Origin: Desulfocapsa sp.
GTDB taxonomy: Bacteria > Desulfobacterota > Desulfobulbia > Desulfobulbales > Desulfocapsaceae
Assembly (NCBI GenBank): GCA_022712895.1
Contig: JAFLJS010000042.1
Coordinates: 1 to 64,000, forward strand
DNA: 64,000 nucleotides
Reading direction: 5' to 3'
Shown here one piece after another: positions 35,351 to 44,921 of this stretch. The notes beneath the pieces are model-generated. The model saw nothing but the letters and a program-made list of their open reading frames with translations. It was not told the origin of the DNA and made no database searches. Both the position numbers and the translations under genes were made by a program. Position 1 is the first letter of the stretch; the number at the start of each line of letters is the position of its first letter.

Positions 35351-36157
35351 ATGGTTGGCAGTAATGCATCAGCTGTATCATCATGGCGATTGGCAGCTCA
35401 GTACCCATTACGTTCTTTTCTTACCGCCCTGCGTTTTCTCACCATTGTTCCTGTTTCATGGAAGAGTGATGAAGACGGAAAGTTCTTTCAGGCCAGTGTT
35501 GTATGGTTTCCTTTGGTGGGACTTTTTATAGGTTCTTTCGTGGCTTTTTTTGTTTTTTTAGTATCACCCTTTTTCAGTTCCTCCATGTTGGCTGTTTTTG
35601 CGGTGTTGCTACTCAGTGGCTTTTCTGGATTTCTGCATCTTGATGGCGTTGCTGACAGCGGCGATGGTCTGCTTTCCAGTCGCCCAAGAGAACAGGCACT
35701 GACCATCATGCGAGACAGTAGAAGTGGTGCCATGGGAGTAATTGTTCTAGTTTTTCTAATACTTGGCAAATATGCAGCTCTTTCAAGCCTTTCAATAGAG
35801 AGTATGATACCGCTTCTTATACTTACGCCTGTTGCAGGGCGTACCGCAATTTTAATCAGCATGGCAATTCTGCCCTATGCCCGTAAAGCAGAGGGCGGTC
35901 TTGGTCAACTCTTCTACAGCAAAGAACGGTACTCCATCGCAGGTGTAGCACTCCTCATTTTTATCATTTGTTGTCTCCTTATATCAACACAATCCGCTCT
36001 TGTTACTCTGGTTGCATTATTACTGACAGTGTTACTGTTTTCCCGTTGGTGTTTTGTCAAAATTGGTGGTGCGACAGGAGATACGCTGGGCGCTGTTTGT
36101 GAATATTCCGAATTATCTGTTGCTATTGCCGCTCTTTGTATTCAAGGTGTAATTTAA
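35351..36157 (+). CDS. cobS: Adenosylcobinamide-GDP ribazoletransferase (cobalamin synthase)
   Basis: A 268-residue integral membrane protein with about six helices. The Asp-rich active-site motif LDGVADSGDGLLSSRPREQALTI is split by two Asp as in CobS, followed by MRDSRSGAMG. It joins AdoCbi-GDP and alpha-ribazole at the membrane. The ATG follows the cobT stop directly. Confidence 0.93.
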   Translation: MVGSNASAVSSWRLAAQYPLRSFLTALRFLTIVPVSWKSDEDGKFFQASVVWFPLVGLFIGSFVAFFVFLVSPFFSSSMLAVFAVLLLSGFSGFLHLDGVADSGDGLLSSRPREQALTIMRDSRSGAMGVIVLVFLILGKYAALSSLSIESMIPLLILTPVAGRTAILISMAILPYARKAEGGLGQLFYSKERYSIAGVALLIFIICCLLISTQSALVTLVALLLTVLLFSRWCFVKIGGATGDTLGAVCEYSELSVAIAALCIQGVI

Positions 36158-36161
36158 AACA

Positions 36162-38732
36162 ATGGTTAGTAAACAAACATCTTACGAGCATGGTGGCAAT
36201 ATATACAATGCTGCCAAAACGAAAGACATTCCCGTACAGGAGATCCTTGATTTTAGCGCAAACATCAATCCTTTTGGCCCACCGGAATGGTTACGTTCCT
36301 GTGTAAGCATTGGTGTTGATAGGTTGTTACATTATCCCGATCCCTATGCCGATGAACTTACAAAAGTCATTGCAGAGCGACATGGGGTTGACGTTGAAAC
36401 TGTTATTGTCGCTAATGGCTCTACGGAACTGTTATATCAGTTACCAAGAGTTGTGGACTGCAAACGGGCTGTAATCCCTGTCCCTTGCTACATTGACTAC
36501 AGTAAAGTAATGGAGCTGGCAAGTATTTCAGTGATTCCCGTTCTGTTATCAGAAAAAGATAATTTCGCACCAGATCTCGCTGAGATTGCGACAATGTTGC
36601 AACCAGGTGATCTTCTTGTGCTGGGGAATCCCAATAATCCCACCGGAGCACTGCTTGATGCGGAAAAATGCAAAGCATTGGCAAAGAACAACCCCGAGGT
36701 TACATTTCTCATAGATGAAGCATTCCTCGAATTTGTAGCCCCTAAAAGCAGCCTTGCTGGAAGTACAGACAACTGCATCACTCTCCACTCTTTAACTAAA
36801 TTTTATGCAATTCCCGGACTGCGCCTGGGTTACGGTATTTTTCCTGTGGAAATTGCTCAAAAGCTTAAAAAAATTCTTCCCCCCTGGACAGTGAATAGCC
36901 TTGCTCAGGATGTCGGATTAAAATGTATTCAGGACTTAGAGTATCAGAAAGATTCAAGGACTTATTTCAAAATTTGCAGAAAATCCTTTGTTGAAAGGTT
37001 GGCATCTTTTTCAGAGTTAACCGTTTTCCCGTCGGCTGCCAATTATTTGTTGATTAAATTAACAGGGAAAACCACCGTCGCAACTCTTTTCAAAGAGTTG
37101 CATAAGAAAAATATCCTCATCCGAAATTGCAGTAATTATCAGAATCTTGGAGATAGATACTTCCGAATTGCCATTCGTAATGAACAGGATAATGAGACCT
37201 TCCTCGCTGAACTCGCTAACATCCTAACGCCCATCAAAAAAATCCCAAAAATTTCCAAAACCCCGGCAATCATGTTTCAAGGAACTTCATCCAATGCCGG
37301 AAAATCCGTCCTGACCGCTGCACTATGTCGGATTTTACTTCAAGATGGAGTTCGTGTAGCACCCTTTAAGGCGCAGAATATGTCCTTAAATTCATATGTC
37401 ACTCATGATGGACTAGAGATGGGGCGGGCACAGGTTGTACAGGCACAGGCGGCACGTCTTGATCCTGATGTACGTATGAATCCTATTTTGCTTAAACCTA
37501 ACTCCGACACCGGAAGTCAGATCATTGTTCGTGGAAAACCTGTCGGTAATATGGGAGTTTTTGAATATGTGAAATATAAAGCCACTGCCATGGATGTCGC
37601 CTGTGAATGTTATGACGATCTTGCATCTGACTTTGATACAATTATCCTCGAAGGAGCAGGCTCTCCTGGTGAGGTGAATTTAAAAAAGCATGATATTGTC
37701 AATATGCGCATGGCTCGTTACGCTGAATCTCCAGTAATCCTTGTAGGGGATATTGACAGGGGTGGTGTTTACGCTTCTTTTGTAGGTACCATGGAAGTGC
37801 TTAACCATTGGGAACGTGCACTTGTCGCCGGGTTTCTGGTAAATAGGTTTCGAGGAGATGCCAAACTCTTAGAGGATGCACACGACTATGTCAAAATGCA
37901 TACCGGTAAAGAGGTGCTCGGTGTTATTCCTTATCTTGCAAATCATGGAATCCCTGAAGAAGACTCAGTATCCTTTAAAGAAGGGCTGTTTGAAGGGGAG
38001 AAGCCTGACCAGGACCATATTGAAATTGTTGTTATCAGTCTCCCCCATATTTCAAACTTTACAGATATTGAACCATTTATTGCTGAGCCCGATGTCTACC
38101 TGCGAATCGTAGAAGAACCTGCTGATTTGGGTAACCCGGATGTTATTATTATACCGGGATCAAAAAATGTGATTGGGGATCTACAGGCAATAAACGGGGT
38201 CGGTCTTTCCGCACAGATACAACAGAAAGCCGATGATGGCGTTGAAATTGTCGGTATTTGCGGCGGGTATCAGATGCTTGGGAAAAATATTCATGATCCG
38301 CAAAACATAGAATCAAATTTAGGCCAGATTAAAGGGCTGTCTCTGCTTGCCATGGATACTGAGCTGGCAAAGGATAAAACATTAATCCGTAGAAAAGGTG
38401 TGCATAAACAATCTGGAAAGGATGTATATGGATATGAAATTCATCATGGACAGACAAAGAGCAATGAATCTCCGCTCTTTGCATACGATGATGAAAGCGC
38501 ATGTGGTATTTCTTCTTTAAGCGGTAACATCTGGGGCTGTTATCTGCATGGTTTGTTTGATGCCGATGGTTACCGCAGGGCCTTTATTGACTCTATCAGG
38601 CTGCGTAAAGGATTAGCCGCTTACCAAGGCACAGCAACCCTGTATGATCTTGAGCCTGCCTTCGATCGACTGGCCGATACGGTACGGGCTGGTCTTGATA
38701 TGGACCGTGTGTACAAACTTCTGAATCTGTAA
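36162..38732 (+). CDS. cobD/cobQ: CobD (L-Thr-O-3-P decarboxylase)-CobQ/CbiP fusion
   Basis: An 856-residue fusion. Residues 1-360 are a PLP fold-type I enzyme of the CobD family, with NPNNPTG at 156-162, Asp185, and PLP Lys213 in SLTKFYAIPGLRLG; it would make aminopropanol phosphate for the side arm. Residues 366-856 are cobyric acid synthase, with the P-loop-like GTSSNAGKS at 374-382, FKAQNMSLNS, and a glutamine amidotransferase domain with nucleophile Cys700 in VGICGGYQMLG and a GYEIHHGQT His region. Fusing the two steps on either side of CbiB is unusual. Both halves look intact. Confidence 0.92.
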   Translation: MVSKQTSYEHGGNIYNAAKTKDIPVQEILDFSANINPFGPPEWLRSCVSIGVDRLLHYPDPYADELTKVIAERHGVDVETVIVANGSTELLYQLPRVVDCKRAVIPVPCYIDYSKVMELASISVIPVLLSEKDNFAPDLAEIATMLQPGDLLVLGNPNNPTGALLDAEKCKALAKNNPEVTFLIDEAFLEFVAPKSSLAGSTDNCITLHSLTKFYAIPGLRLGYGIFPVEIAQKLKKILPPWTVNSLAQDVGLKCIQDLEYQKDSRTYFKICRKSFVERLASFSELTVFPSAANYLLIKLTGKTTVATLFKELHKKNILIRNCSNYQNLGDRYFRIAIRNEQDNETFLAELANILTPIKKIPKISKTPAIMFQGTSSNAGKSVLTAALCRILLQDGVRVAPFKAQNMSLNSYVTHDGLEMGRAQVVQAQAARLDPDVRMNPILLKPNSDTGSQIIVRGKPVGNMGVFEYVKYKATAMDVACECYDDLASDFDTIILEGAGSPGEVNLKKHDIVNMRMARYAESPVILVGDIDRGGVYASFVGTMEVLNHWERALVAGFLVNRFRGDAKLLEDAHDYVKMHTGKEVLGVIPYLANHGIPEEDSVSFKEGLFEGEKPDQDHIEIVVISLPHISNFTDIEPFIAEPDVYLRIVEEPADLGNPDVIIIPGSKNVIGDLQAINGVGLSAQIQQKADDGVEIVGICGGYQMLGKNIHDPQNIESNLGQIKGLSLLAMDTELAKDKTLIRRKGVHKQSGKDVYGYEIHHGQTKSNESPLFAYDDESACGISSLSGNIWGCYLHGLFDADGYRRAFIDSIRLRKGLAAYQGTATLYDLEPAFDRLADTVRAGLDMDRVYKLLNL

Positions 38733-38734
38733 TT

Positions 38735-39745
38735 ATGTTGTTTTTTGAATTTCAATTGTTGCTAACCATAGTGCTTGATCTGCTGTTTGGAGACCCACGA
38801 TGGTTTCCCCATCCTGTTAAAATTATAGGTTTCTTCTGCAATACCTTTGAAAAACTTTTCAGGATGGTTTGTTCCTCTTTTAGTCTTGCCGGATTTTTTA
38901 CTGTCGTTTCAGTATTGCTTGTGACTATTGGAGGCACAGCATTTATACTTGCAGTGCTGCACCAATTTTCTCCATTTTCTGCACAAATTTTTGCTGTTTT
39001 TCTCCTCTACACAACGGTTGCCATCCGTGATCTTCTGAAACATTCTAAAGCGGTGTACAAACAGCTAGTAGGGAAGGGTGCGGTGCATCTTAATCCTGCC
39101 AGAAATGCTGTGGCAATGATAGTAGGACGGGACACCTCGGTTCTGGATAAAAAAGGGATTGTCAGGGCAACCATAGAAACGGTTGCCGAGAACATGGTCG
39201 ACGGAATAACAGCACCACTTTTTTACGCAATTTGTGCGACTTTGCTTTCCCCTGTAACGGGAATCAGTCCCATATACCTTGCAGTTTCCGGTGCCATTGG
39301 CTACAAAGCTGTTAATACTATGGACTCAATGATTGCATACAAAAATGAACGCTACCTGGTATTTGGGAAATGGGCTGCCTGGCTGGATGATCTCATTAAT
39401 TTTCTTCCTGCACGGATCAGTGGTCTTATTTTGATTCCTGCGGCAGCTCTTTGTGGCGATGATTGGCGTTCTGCCTTTGCCGTGTTTAAAAAAGACCGGC
39501 TTGCGCATGCAAGTCCTAATGCTGCTCATACAGAAGCTGCGGTAGCCGGGGCTTTAGGCCTTGAGCTGGGAGGAACCTCAGTTTATTTTGGGGAAGAAGT
39601 GGTCAAACCTGTAATTGGCGTGGATGTGGAAACAATTCAAGCAGAACATATTTTACGAACCAATAAACTTATTGTAAGGGGATCATTACTTTTTGTCATT
39701 CTCATGCTTCTTCTCCGTGTCCTTCTTCTGCAAATCATTCAATGA
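38735..39745 (+). CDS. cbiB: Adenosylcobinamide-phosphate synthase
   Basis: A 336-residue membrane protein of the CbiB/CobD family with DLLFGDPRWFPHPVKIIG at the N-terminus, VGRDTS, VAENMVDGITAPLFYA, and GYKAVNTMDSMIAYKNE. It condenses aminopropanol phosphate with adenosylcobyric acid. Its stop overlaps the start of the cbiA remnant (ATGA). The gene is intact, in contrast with what follows. Confidence 0.94.
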   Translation: MLFFEFQLLLTIVLDLLFGDPRWFPHPVKIIGFFCNTFEKLFRMVCSSFSLAGFFTVVSVLLVTIGGTAFILAVLHQFSPFSAQIFAVFLLYTTVAIRDLLKHSKAVYKQLVGKGAVHLNPARNAVAMIVGRDTSVLDKKGIVRATIETVAENMVDGITAPLFYAICATLLSPVTGISPIYLAVSGAIGYKAVNTMDSMIAYKNERYLVFGKWAAWLDDLINFLPARISGLILIPAAALCGDDWRSAFAVFKKDRLAHASPNAAHTEAAVAGALGLELGGTSVYFGEEVVKPVIGVDVETIQAEHILRTNKLIVRGSLLFVILMLLLRVLLLQIIQ

Positions 39746-40156
39746 ATCGACAAGGTGCATTTCTTCTAGCTGGCACCAGTAGTGGTTCTGGCAAGACATT
39801 CATCACCCTTGGTATACTTGCGGCTTTAAAAGCACGAAACATACGTGTCCAGCCGTTTAAGTGCGGTCCGGACTTTATAGACCCATCACTGCATCAGATG
39901 GTCACCGGTACAGTTTTATCAAATCTTGTTATCCTGAACTTTTCGCCAGTACACTGAGTGGTAACCATAGTATGCTGGATTCATTTGCAAAATTTTTCCG
40001 AAGACCGATACTCGCTAGGAACTTGCTGATCAACAAAGGGAAGGCTACAGCTATAAAAATGTGATTGGAGGGTATCTGCATTTTCATTTTGCAAGGAGTA
40101 GAAAAAATATAGCTCTTTTTATCGAAACCCTTGAAAAATCAGACGTGAGTACTTAA
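39742..40156 (+). pseudogene. cbiA: cbiA remnant (cobyrinate a,c-diamide synthase), heavily deleted
   Basis: Three pieces of CbiA survive in order. The N-terminal P-loop part (LLAGTSSGSGKTFITLG, CGPDFIDPSLHQMVTG) is in frame from 39742. A piece from the amidotransferase domain (YPELFASTLSGNHSMLDSF) is in another frame near 39921-40000. The C-terminal piece (EGYSYKNVIGGYLHFHF) ends at the TAA at 40154-40156. CbiA is about 450 residues, and about two-thirds is missing. The gene cannot make an active enzyme. Confidence 0.85.
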
Positions 40157-40171
40157 ATGATAATAATGATC

Positions 40172-40349
40172 CTGTGTACAGCAGTGTGAACCCGATCTGA
40201 TAGTTGGTGTCCCCGTTGGTTTTGTGAACGCTCCTGAATCAAAAGAAATATTGTTTGAACAGGATTATCCATTTATTACCTGTTTGGGACGAAAAGGGGG
40301 TACAACTGTTTCAGTTGCCATAGTAAATGCACTTTTACGATTGAGTTAA
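40172..40349 (+). pseudogene. cbiC: cbiC/cobH remnant (precorrin-8X methylmutase C-terminus)
   Basis: One open stretch encodes PDLIVGVPVGFVNAPESKE and then FITCLGRKGGTTVSVAIVNAL, the C-terminal signature of precorrin-8X methylmutase. The first two-thirds are absent, and the reading frame ends at the TAA at 40347-40349. It is the last trace of the cobalamin cluster on this side. Confidence 0.8.
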
Positions 40350-40357
40350 AAAAATCT

Positions 40358-40858
40358 ATGAAAAGAGTCTATCTCAAAATTGCTGGTCTGCTTCTTTTGT
40401 GTTTCATCAGTCCTGCAACTGTTACTGCCATTGAGACATCGACACGCTGTCTTTCCTGTGAAGCGATTCAACACGCAGTTAATCTTGCCGAAATTGAACG
40501 ATATTTAAAGCAAGGAAATCCGCAGACTGTCGCCCAGCTTGATAAAGAAGCCAGGGAGTGGTTCAGTACTTTTCAGGACGGTGGTCTACTGTTTGATGGT
40601 TGGAAGGATATCAGCGATATGGTGACCAACAGTGTTCCTGACAGTGAAAAAGTGCAGACCAAATTGCAAATGCTGGCTCTTGGTGTACGTATGGGCTGTG
40701 AGTGGAGCAAAGAAAATGAAATTCGAAAGATATCCACTAAAATGCTCAAAAACTGGGGCGGAGAAATCCGGAAGGTTGTGCGTGAACATCCCGCCGATAT
40801 CCCCCATGTAATTAATAAAATTGAAGATGAAGTGGATGCGCTTTTATTGCTTATCTAA
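40358..40858 (+). CDS. Exported hypothetical protein
   Basis: A 166-residue protein with a signal peptide (hydrophobic 8-22, cleavage after VTA) and a Cys-x-x-Cys pair just after it (TRCLSCEAI). The remainder is helical and charged, without recognisable motifs. The start follows the cbiC remnant by 8 nt, and the end overlaps xseA on the other strand by 15 nt. No function is proposed. Confidence 0.7.
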   Translation: MKRVYLKIAGLLLLCFISPATVTAIETSTRCLSCEAIQHAVNLAEIERYLKQGNPQTVAQLDKEAREWFSTFQDGGLLFDGWKDISDMVTNSVPDSEKVQTKLQMLALGVRMGCEWSKENEIRKISTKMLKNWGGEIRKVVREHPADIPHVINKIEDEVDALLLLI

Positions 40859-42208
40859 TAAAACCTTACTCACCTCGCACTCGATTTTCCCCTTATGGAG
40901 ACGCACTTCAAGCTGATCGCCTCTCTGCAATTCGTCACTTCTTTGTACAACATTCCTTTTTCCGCTAACTGGGTCTATTTTGCTGGAGATAGAATATCCA
41001 CGCGCCAGAGTGGCCAGTGGACTAACAGCATCCAGTAAGGCAGCGTGACGGCCAAGTTTTGTCTGCCAGTCGTTAATCGATCTGTGCATATGGAAGTGCA
41101 ATTTTTCAGCAACAAAAGTCAGCCGCTGCTCCTGGAGTCTGAGCCGTGAAATTGGAGAATTGTTTTGGAGTTTGCTTGCAAGCTCATTGCTGCGATTCTG
41201 CTCTCTTTCGAGTCTCTTTGACATTCCAGATAACAACCTGTCTGTTACATGGTCGAGGCGCAGGGAAACATTGGTAAAGAGAAAATCAAGATCACCGAGC
41301 AATCTTCTGTTTTGGTTAACTCGATACTGGTTATTATCGATCAATGTGGTAATAAAACCGGAAAGGTTGCTCTTATATCGCTGTATCTGTTCCTTAATAT
41401 GTGAGACGTCAGGGATTAGCGCTTCTGCAGCGGCTGTGGGGGTGGCTGCTCGCATATCTGCACAAAAATCACTAATGCTAAAATCAACCTCATGGCCAAT
41501 TGCAGAGACTACCGGCAACTCAGATCTGGCAATGGCACGAGCAAGTATCTCTTCGTTGAATGGCCACAGATCCTCAAGGGAACCACCACCTCGACAGAGA
41601 ACAACCAGATCACTCTCTGGATACTCTCTATTAACAGTCATTAAAGCGCTGGCTATTTCACTTGCAGCTTCCGCTCCCTGCACTCGTACAGGATAAATGG
41701 TAATATTTGTAGGAAAAGCCCTTTTGCGCCAGATTTTTAAAAAATCATGGATCGCTGCACCACTGGGGGAAGTAAGAATAACAATTTCCTTAGGAAATTT
41801 TGGTAGTTGTTTTTTACGCTCGGCCGCAAACAAACCTTCTTGAACTAATTGACTCTTCAGCTTTTCAAAACGTTGCTGTAGGAGCCCAGCTCCCTGAAAA
41901 TCGACACTGTCAACAATCAGTTGATAGTCACCTCGAGGTTCATAAATAGACAACCGGCCATGACATACTACCTGCTGTCCATCTGCTATATCTTGGTCAA
42001 GGTATCTGGCACTTCCTTTAAACAATACTGCTTTTAATTGAGCGGACTCATCTTTCAAGGTGAAGTAGGAATGTCCGGAAAAAGGGCGTTTCAGTCCTGA
42101 TATTTCGCCTTGAACTCTGACGAATCGATATTTGTTTTCCACAAGATTCTTTAGTTCTCGAGTCAGGCTCCCTACGGTATAAACGGTATCGTTTGTTGTG
42201 AAATTCAT
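40844..42208 (-). CDS. xseA: Exodeoxyribonuclease VII large subunit
   Basis: A 454-residue XseA. It has an N-terminal OB fold (about 1-105), then the catalytic core with CRGGGSLEDLWPFNEE and ISAIGHEVDFSISDFCADMRAATPTAAAE (conserved Asp and His), a long coiled coil (about 270-400) and a short C-terminal domain. Exonuclease VII degrades single-stranded DNA from both ends. The small subunit XseB is not beside it. Confidence 0.95.
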   Translation of the reverse strand: MNFTTNDTVYTVGSLTRELKNLVENKYRFVRVQGEISGLKRPFSGHSYFTLKDESAQLKAVLFKGSARYLDQDIADGQQVVCHGRLSIYEPRGDYQLIVDSVDFQGAGLLQQRFEKLKSQLVQEGLFAAERKKQLPKFPKEIVILTSPSGAAIHDFLKIWRKRAFPTNITIYPVRVQGAEAASEIASALMTVNREYPESDLVVLCRGGGSLEDLWPFNEEILARAIARSELPVVSAIGHEVDFSISDFCADMRAATPTAAAEALIPDVSHIKEQIQRYKSNLSGFITTLIDNNQYRVNQNRRLLGDLDFLFTNVSLRLDHVTDRLLSGMSKRLEREQNRSNELASKLQNNSPISRLRLQEQRLTFVAEKLHFHMHRSINDWQTKLGRHAALLDAVSPLATLARGYSISSKIDPVSGKRNVVQRSDELQRGDQLEVRLHKGKIECEVSKVLLDKQ

Positions 42209-42385
42209 TTATCTTTTTGACTCGGCAATGATGATTTTAGAAAAGCGGTAATAATCGTGTTTGGCAATAGACATGGGCGATAGGATAGGGTAAATTAGTG
42301 TTTATCGTAGGGACTTATTGTCCTGTAGTGGTAGCGAATTCTGCCAGAAAGTAAAGAAAAAAGAGAAATATTGCAGGGAGCAAAC

Positions 42386-43081
42386 ATGAGTGAAGAGAGT
42401 CCGTTTAATCTGAAACACGCATCCGAAGTAGCCTATGTGGAACCAAGTGGTGTGCTGGACCAATTAAATCTCCATCCGTCTATAGTTAGTTTCATCCGTA
42501 AAAACAAACGTATATTGCAAGTTACTGCAGTTGTAATTGTTGTTATGGTGATAGCTATATCACTCTACAAAAGTTATCGACAAAACAGGCTTGAAAACGG
42601 AGCAAGTAGTTTAGCTATCTCCCTCGAAGCAGAAGGTAACACAAAAATGGAAGCCCTTCAGCACGTGGCGACTGATTTCTCCGGTACCCCTTCTTCCTTA
42701 TGGGCAGACACTGAGCTTGGACATCTTGCTATAAAAGAAGGAGAGTATGAGAACGCTGCCAAACAGTACCAGCTGGTAAGAGATCAGATCAAAGAGTCTA
42801 ACCCTATGTATGGGCTACTCACCTTCGGTATTGCTCAGGCCAATGAGGCTGGGAAAAAATATAATCTCAGCTCTGCCATGTATTCAGAACTAAAGAATGT
42901 TGATGGCTATAAAGATGAAGGTTATCTTGGAATGGCAAGGGTTCTTGAGGCACAAAATGAGAAGCAGAAGGCTCAAGCTGTGTACGAAGAGTATCTTGGT
43001 ACTTTTCTGGGCGAGAATGTGAATGAACTGGCAAAACAGATGATTCAGGAAAAAATCACAAGACTACGCGTAGAGGAATGA
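42386..43081 (+). CDS. YfgM-like single-span TPR protein
   Basis: A 231-residue protein counted from the ATG at 42386, which has GGAG 5 nt upstream; an in-frame TTG at 42371 is less likely. One transmembrane helix lies near residues 45-63 (LQVTAVVIVVMVIAISLY), followed by periplasmic TPR-like helices (tetratricopeptide repeat-like domain of the YfgM type). The stop overlaps panC as ATGA. YfgM relatives work with the Sec translocon and periplasmic chaperones; that role is by analogy. Confidence 0.75.
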   Translation: MSEESPFNLKHASEVAYVEPSGVLDQLNLHPSIVSFIRKNKRILQVTAVVIVVMVIAISLYKSYRQNRLENGASSLAISLEAEGNTKMEALQHVATDFSGTPSSLWADTELGHLAIKEGEYENAAKQYQLVRDQIKESNPMYGLLTFGIAQANEAGKKYNLSSAMYSELKNVDGYKDEGYLGMARVLEAQNEKQKAQAVYEEYLGTFLGENVNELAKQMIQEKITRLRVEE

Positions 43082-43929
43082 AAGTAGTTACCACTCTCGC
43101 TGATATTCAGTCCATAGCTCAGCGTTTTCGAGATGAAGGGCTTCGTATAGGTCTGGTTCCTACCATGGGGTGTTTTCATGAAGGACACCTTTCCCTAATG
43201 CGTAAGGCTAAAGAGAAAACTGACAAAGTTATTACAACACTTTTTGTAAATCCCATACAGTTTGGACCATCCGAAGATCTTGACAGTTATCCCCACGATC
43301 TTGAGCGTGATAGAAAGCTTGCTGAAAAATGTGGAGTTGATATTCTATACGCCCCTGATAACAAAACTATGTATCCCAAAAGGTTTGCCAGTAACGTCCA
43401 CGTTGCAGGTCTAACAGATATACTCTGCGGTGCGTCAAGACCCGGGCATTTCGATGGTGTAACAACAGTTCTTGCCAAGCTTTTTAACCAAACCTTACCT
43501 CATGTCGCCATCTTTGGAGAAAAAGATTTCCAACAGCTCGCTATTATCAGACGTATGGTGACGGACCTTGATTTTCCCATTGATATTCTTGGTCACCCGA
43601 TCGTTCGCGAAACAAGCGGACTTGCCATGAGTTCCAGGAACACGTATCTTCGTGACAACGAAATGGAAGCAGCACTCTCATTGTCACGGAGTATTGCTTA
43701 TGCCCAGGACCTTGCCCGCCGTGAAAAGGTGGATGCTACTGCCATAATTCAAGCAGTGGAAAAAGAAATAACAAGACACAAAGAATGTAGCATTGATTAT
43801 ATTGAAATTGTTAACTGTAGAACATTATCAAGCTGTACAATTATAGATTCTGAGTCACAAATCCTTCTTGCGGTTAAAATTAACAACCGCATACGATTAA
43901 TAGATAATTCACAACTGTTGGGGAACTAA
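43078..43929 (+). CDS. panC: Pantothenate synthetase
   Basis: A 283-residue PanC with the nucleotidyl-transfer motif [14 protein letters not shown] (HxGH), [16 protein letters not shown], the pantoate site [22 protein letters not shown], and the KMSKS-like SGLAMSSRN. It condenses pantoate and beta-alanine using ATP. Its start overlaps the upstream TPR gene, and panD follows after one base, so the two coenzyme A precursor genes are co-expressed. Confidence 0.96.
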   Translation: MKVVTTLADIQSIAQRFRDEGLRIGLVPTMGCFHEGHLSLMRKAKEKTDKVITTLFVNPIQFGPSEDLDSYPHDLERDRKLAEKCGVDILYAPDNKTMYPKRFASNVHVAGLTDILCGASRPGHFDGVTTVLAKLFNQTLPHVAIFGEKDFQQLAIIRRMVTDLDFPIDILGHPIVRETSGLAMSSRNTYLRDNEMEAALSLSRSIAYAQDLARREKVDATAIIQAVEKEITRHKECSIDYIEIVNCRTLSSCTIIDSESQILLAVKINNRIRLIDNSQLLGN

Positions 43930-43930
43930 C

Positions 43931-44293
43931 ATGCATCGCCAAATGTTACGCGCTAAATTACACCGCGCTACAATCACAGAAGCCGACCTTGATTACGAGG
44001 GAAGTCTCACCATCGACAAAGACCTCATGGACGCAGTTGGCATAGTCCCCTTTGAACGCGTAAAAATATACAATATCAACAACGGTGAACGTTTTGATAC
44101 CTACGCAATTGAAGGGGAACGAGGAAGCGGGGTTATTGGATTAAATGGAGCAGCAGCCAGGAAAGGCATGGTTGGTGACTTGGTCATCATTGTCACCTTT
44201 GGCTTCTATTCTGAGGAAGACCTTAAAAGCTACCACCCTATGATAGCATTGCTAAACGAGAAGAACATGATCAAGGAGATGTTGACTAAATAA
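43931..44293 (+). CDS. panD: Aspartate 1-decarboxylase
   Basis: A 120-residue pyruvoyl enzyme precursor. The self-cleavage site Gly24-Ser25 lies in DYEGSLTID, as in characterised Pan[13 protein letters not shown] forms the second conserved element. It supplies beta-alanine to PanC, encoded immediately upstream. Confidence 0.96.
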   Translation: MHRQMLRAKLHRATITEADLDYEGSLTIDKDLMDAVGIVPFERVKIYNINNGERFDTYAIEGERGSGVIGLNGAAARKGMVGDLVIIVTFGFYSEEDLKSYHPMIALLNEKNMIKEMLTK

Positions 44294-44307
44294 TATTTAC
44301 CTGATTA

Positions 44308-44670
44308 TTACTTATAAAACTTGTGGCTACCGTATTGCTGAACAAATGTATAGTCACTGGCCCAGTAAGGGTTGACTTTGTCTAAATGATAATAGGTTGA
44401 GCCTGCTGTGACATCAATGGTGTTAAGGGCAATATAAACCGATTGCATACACGCTAAAAAGGCCTGCGGATCGTCTGGGATATAAGACTTTTTTTGCTGG
44501 ATCCAACTGAACTGATAGGGCTGGTTCACAACATTTTTTATTGTAAGATGTCTCTTGGCTGCACGATTTAATGTGACGTGAGCAACAGCAATCTGTCCGA
44601 TTTCCGGTTCTGACCGTGCTTCATGGTATACATTTAATGTGAGCCAAAGCAATCCTTCAAGAAAGGTCAT
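44308..44670 (-). CDS. SleB/CwlJ-type cell-wall hydrolase domain protein
   Basis: A 120-residue Hydrolase_2 protein with the catalytic-Glu motif NVYHEARSEPEIGQIAVAHV and NRA, QPYQFSW, and the C-terminal ASDYTFVQQYGSHKFYK. SleB-type enzymes cut spore-cortex or vegetative peptidoglycan; in Gram-negatives they act in wall remodelling. No signal peptide is seen from this ATG, so export or N-terminal completeness is uncertain. Confidence 0.78.
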   Translation of the reverse strand: MTFLEGLLWLTLNVYHEARSEPEIGQIAVAHVTLNRAAKRHLTIKNVVNQPYQFSWIQQKKSYIPDDPQAFLACMQSVYIALNTIDVTAGSTYYHLDKVNPYWASDYTFVQQYGSHKFYK

Positions 44671-44921
44671 ATGTTTTACCTTGATTTGGTGGTAGTGCTA
44701 ATGAACAATTTATTCATGCTTTACAGGTTATACGTCTAGAATTTGGACAAGCATACCCTGAAAAGACTCCCTTGGATACCATAATACTCATTACTAGTCA
44801 AGAAAACCCTTAATAAGCGATTGGGATGATGATTGCCCATTGGTTAAGCTTTCAGTATTCCATTGTTTAATAGCACCTACTAAGAGAATGGCTTATTTTC
44901 AGATAGTTAAAGTGACTAGAC

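Noticed and set aside
41160-41696. 178-codon open frame on the plus strand
   Set aside because: It is antisense to xseA, whose coding features are clear.
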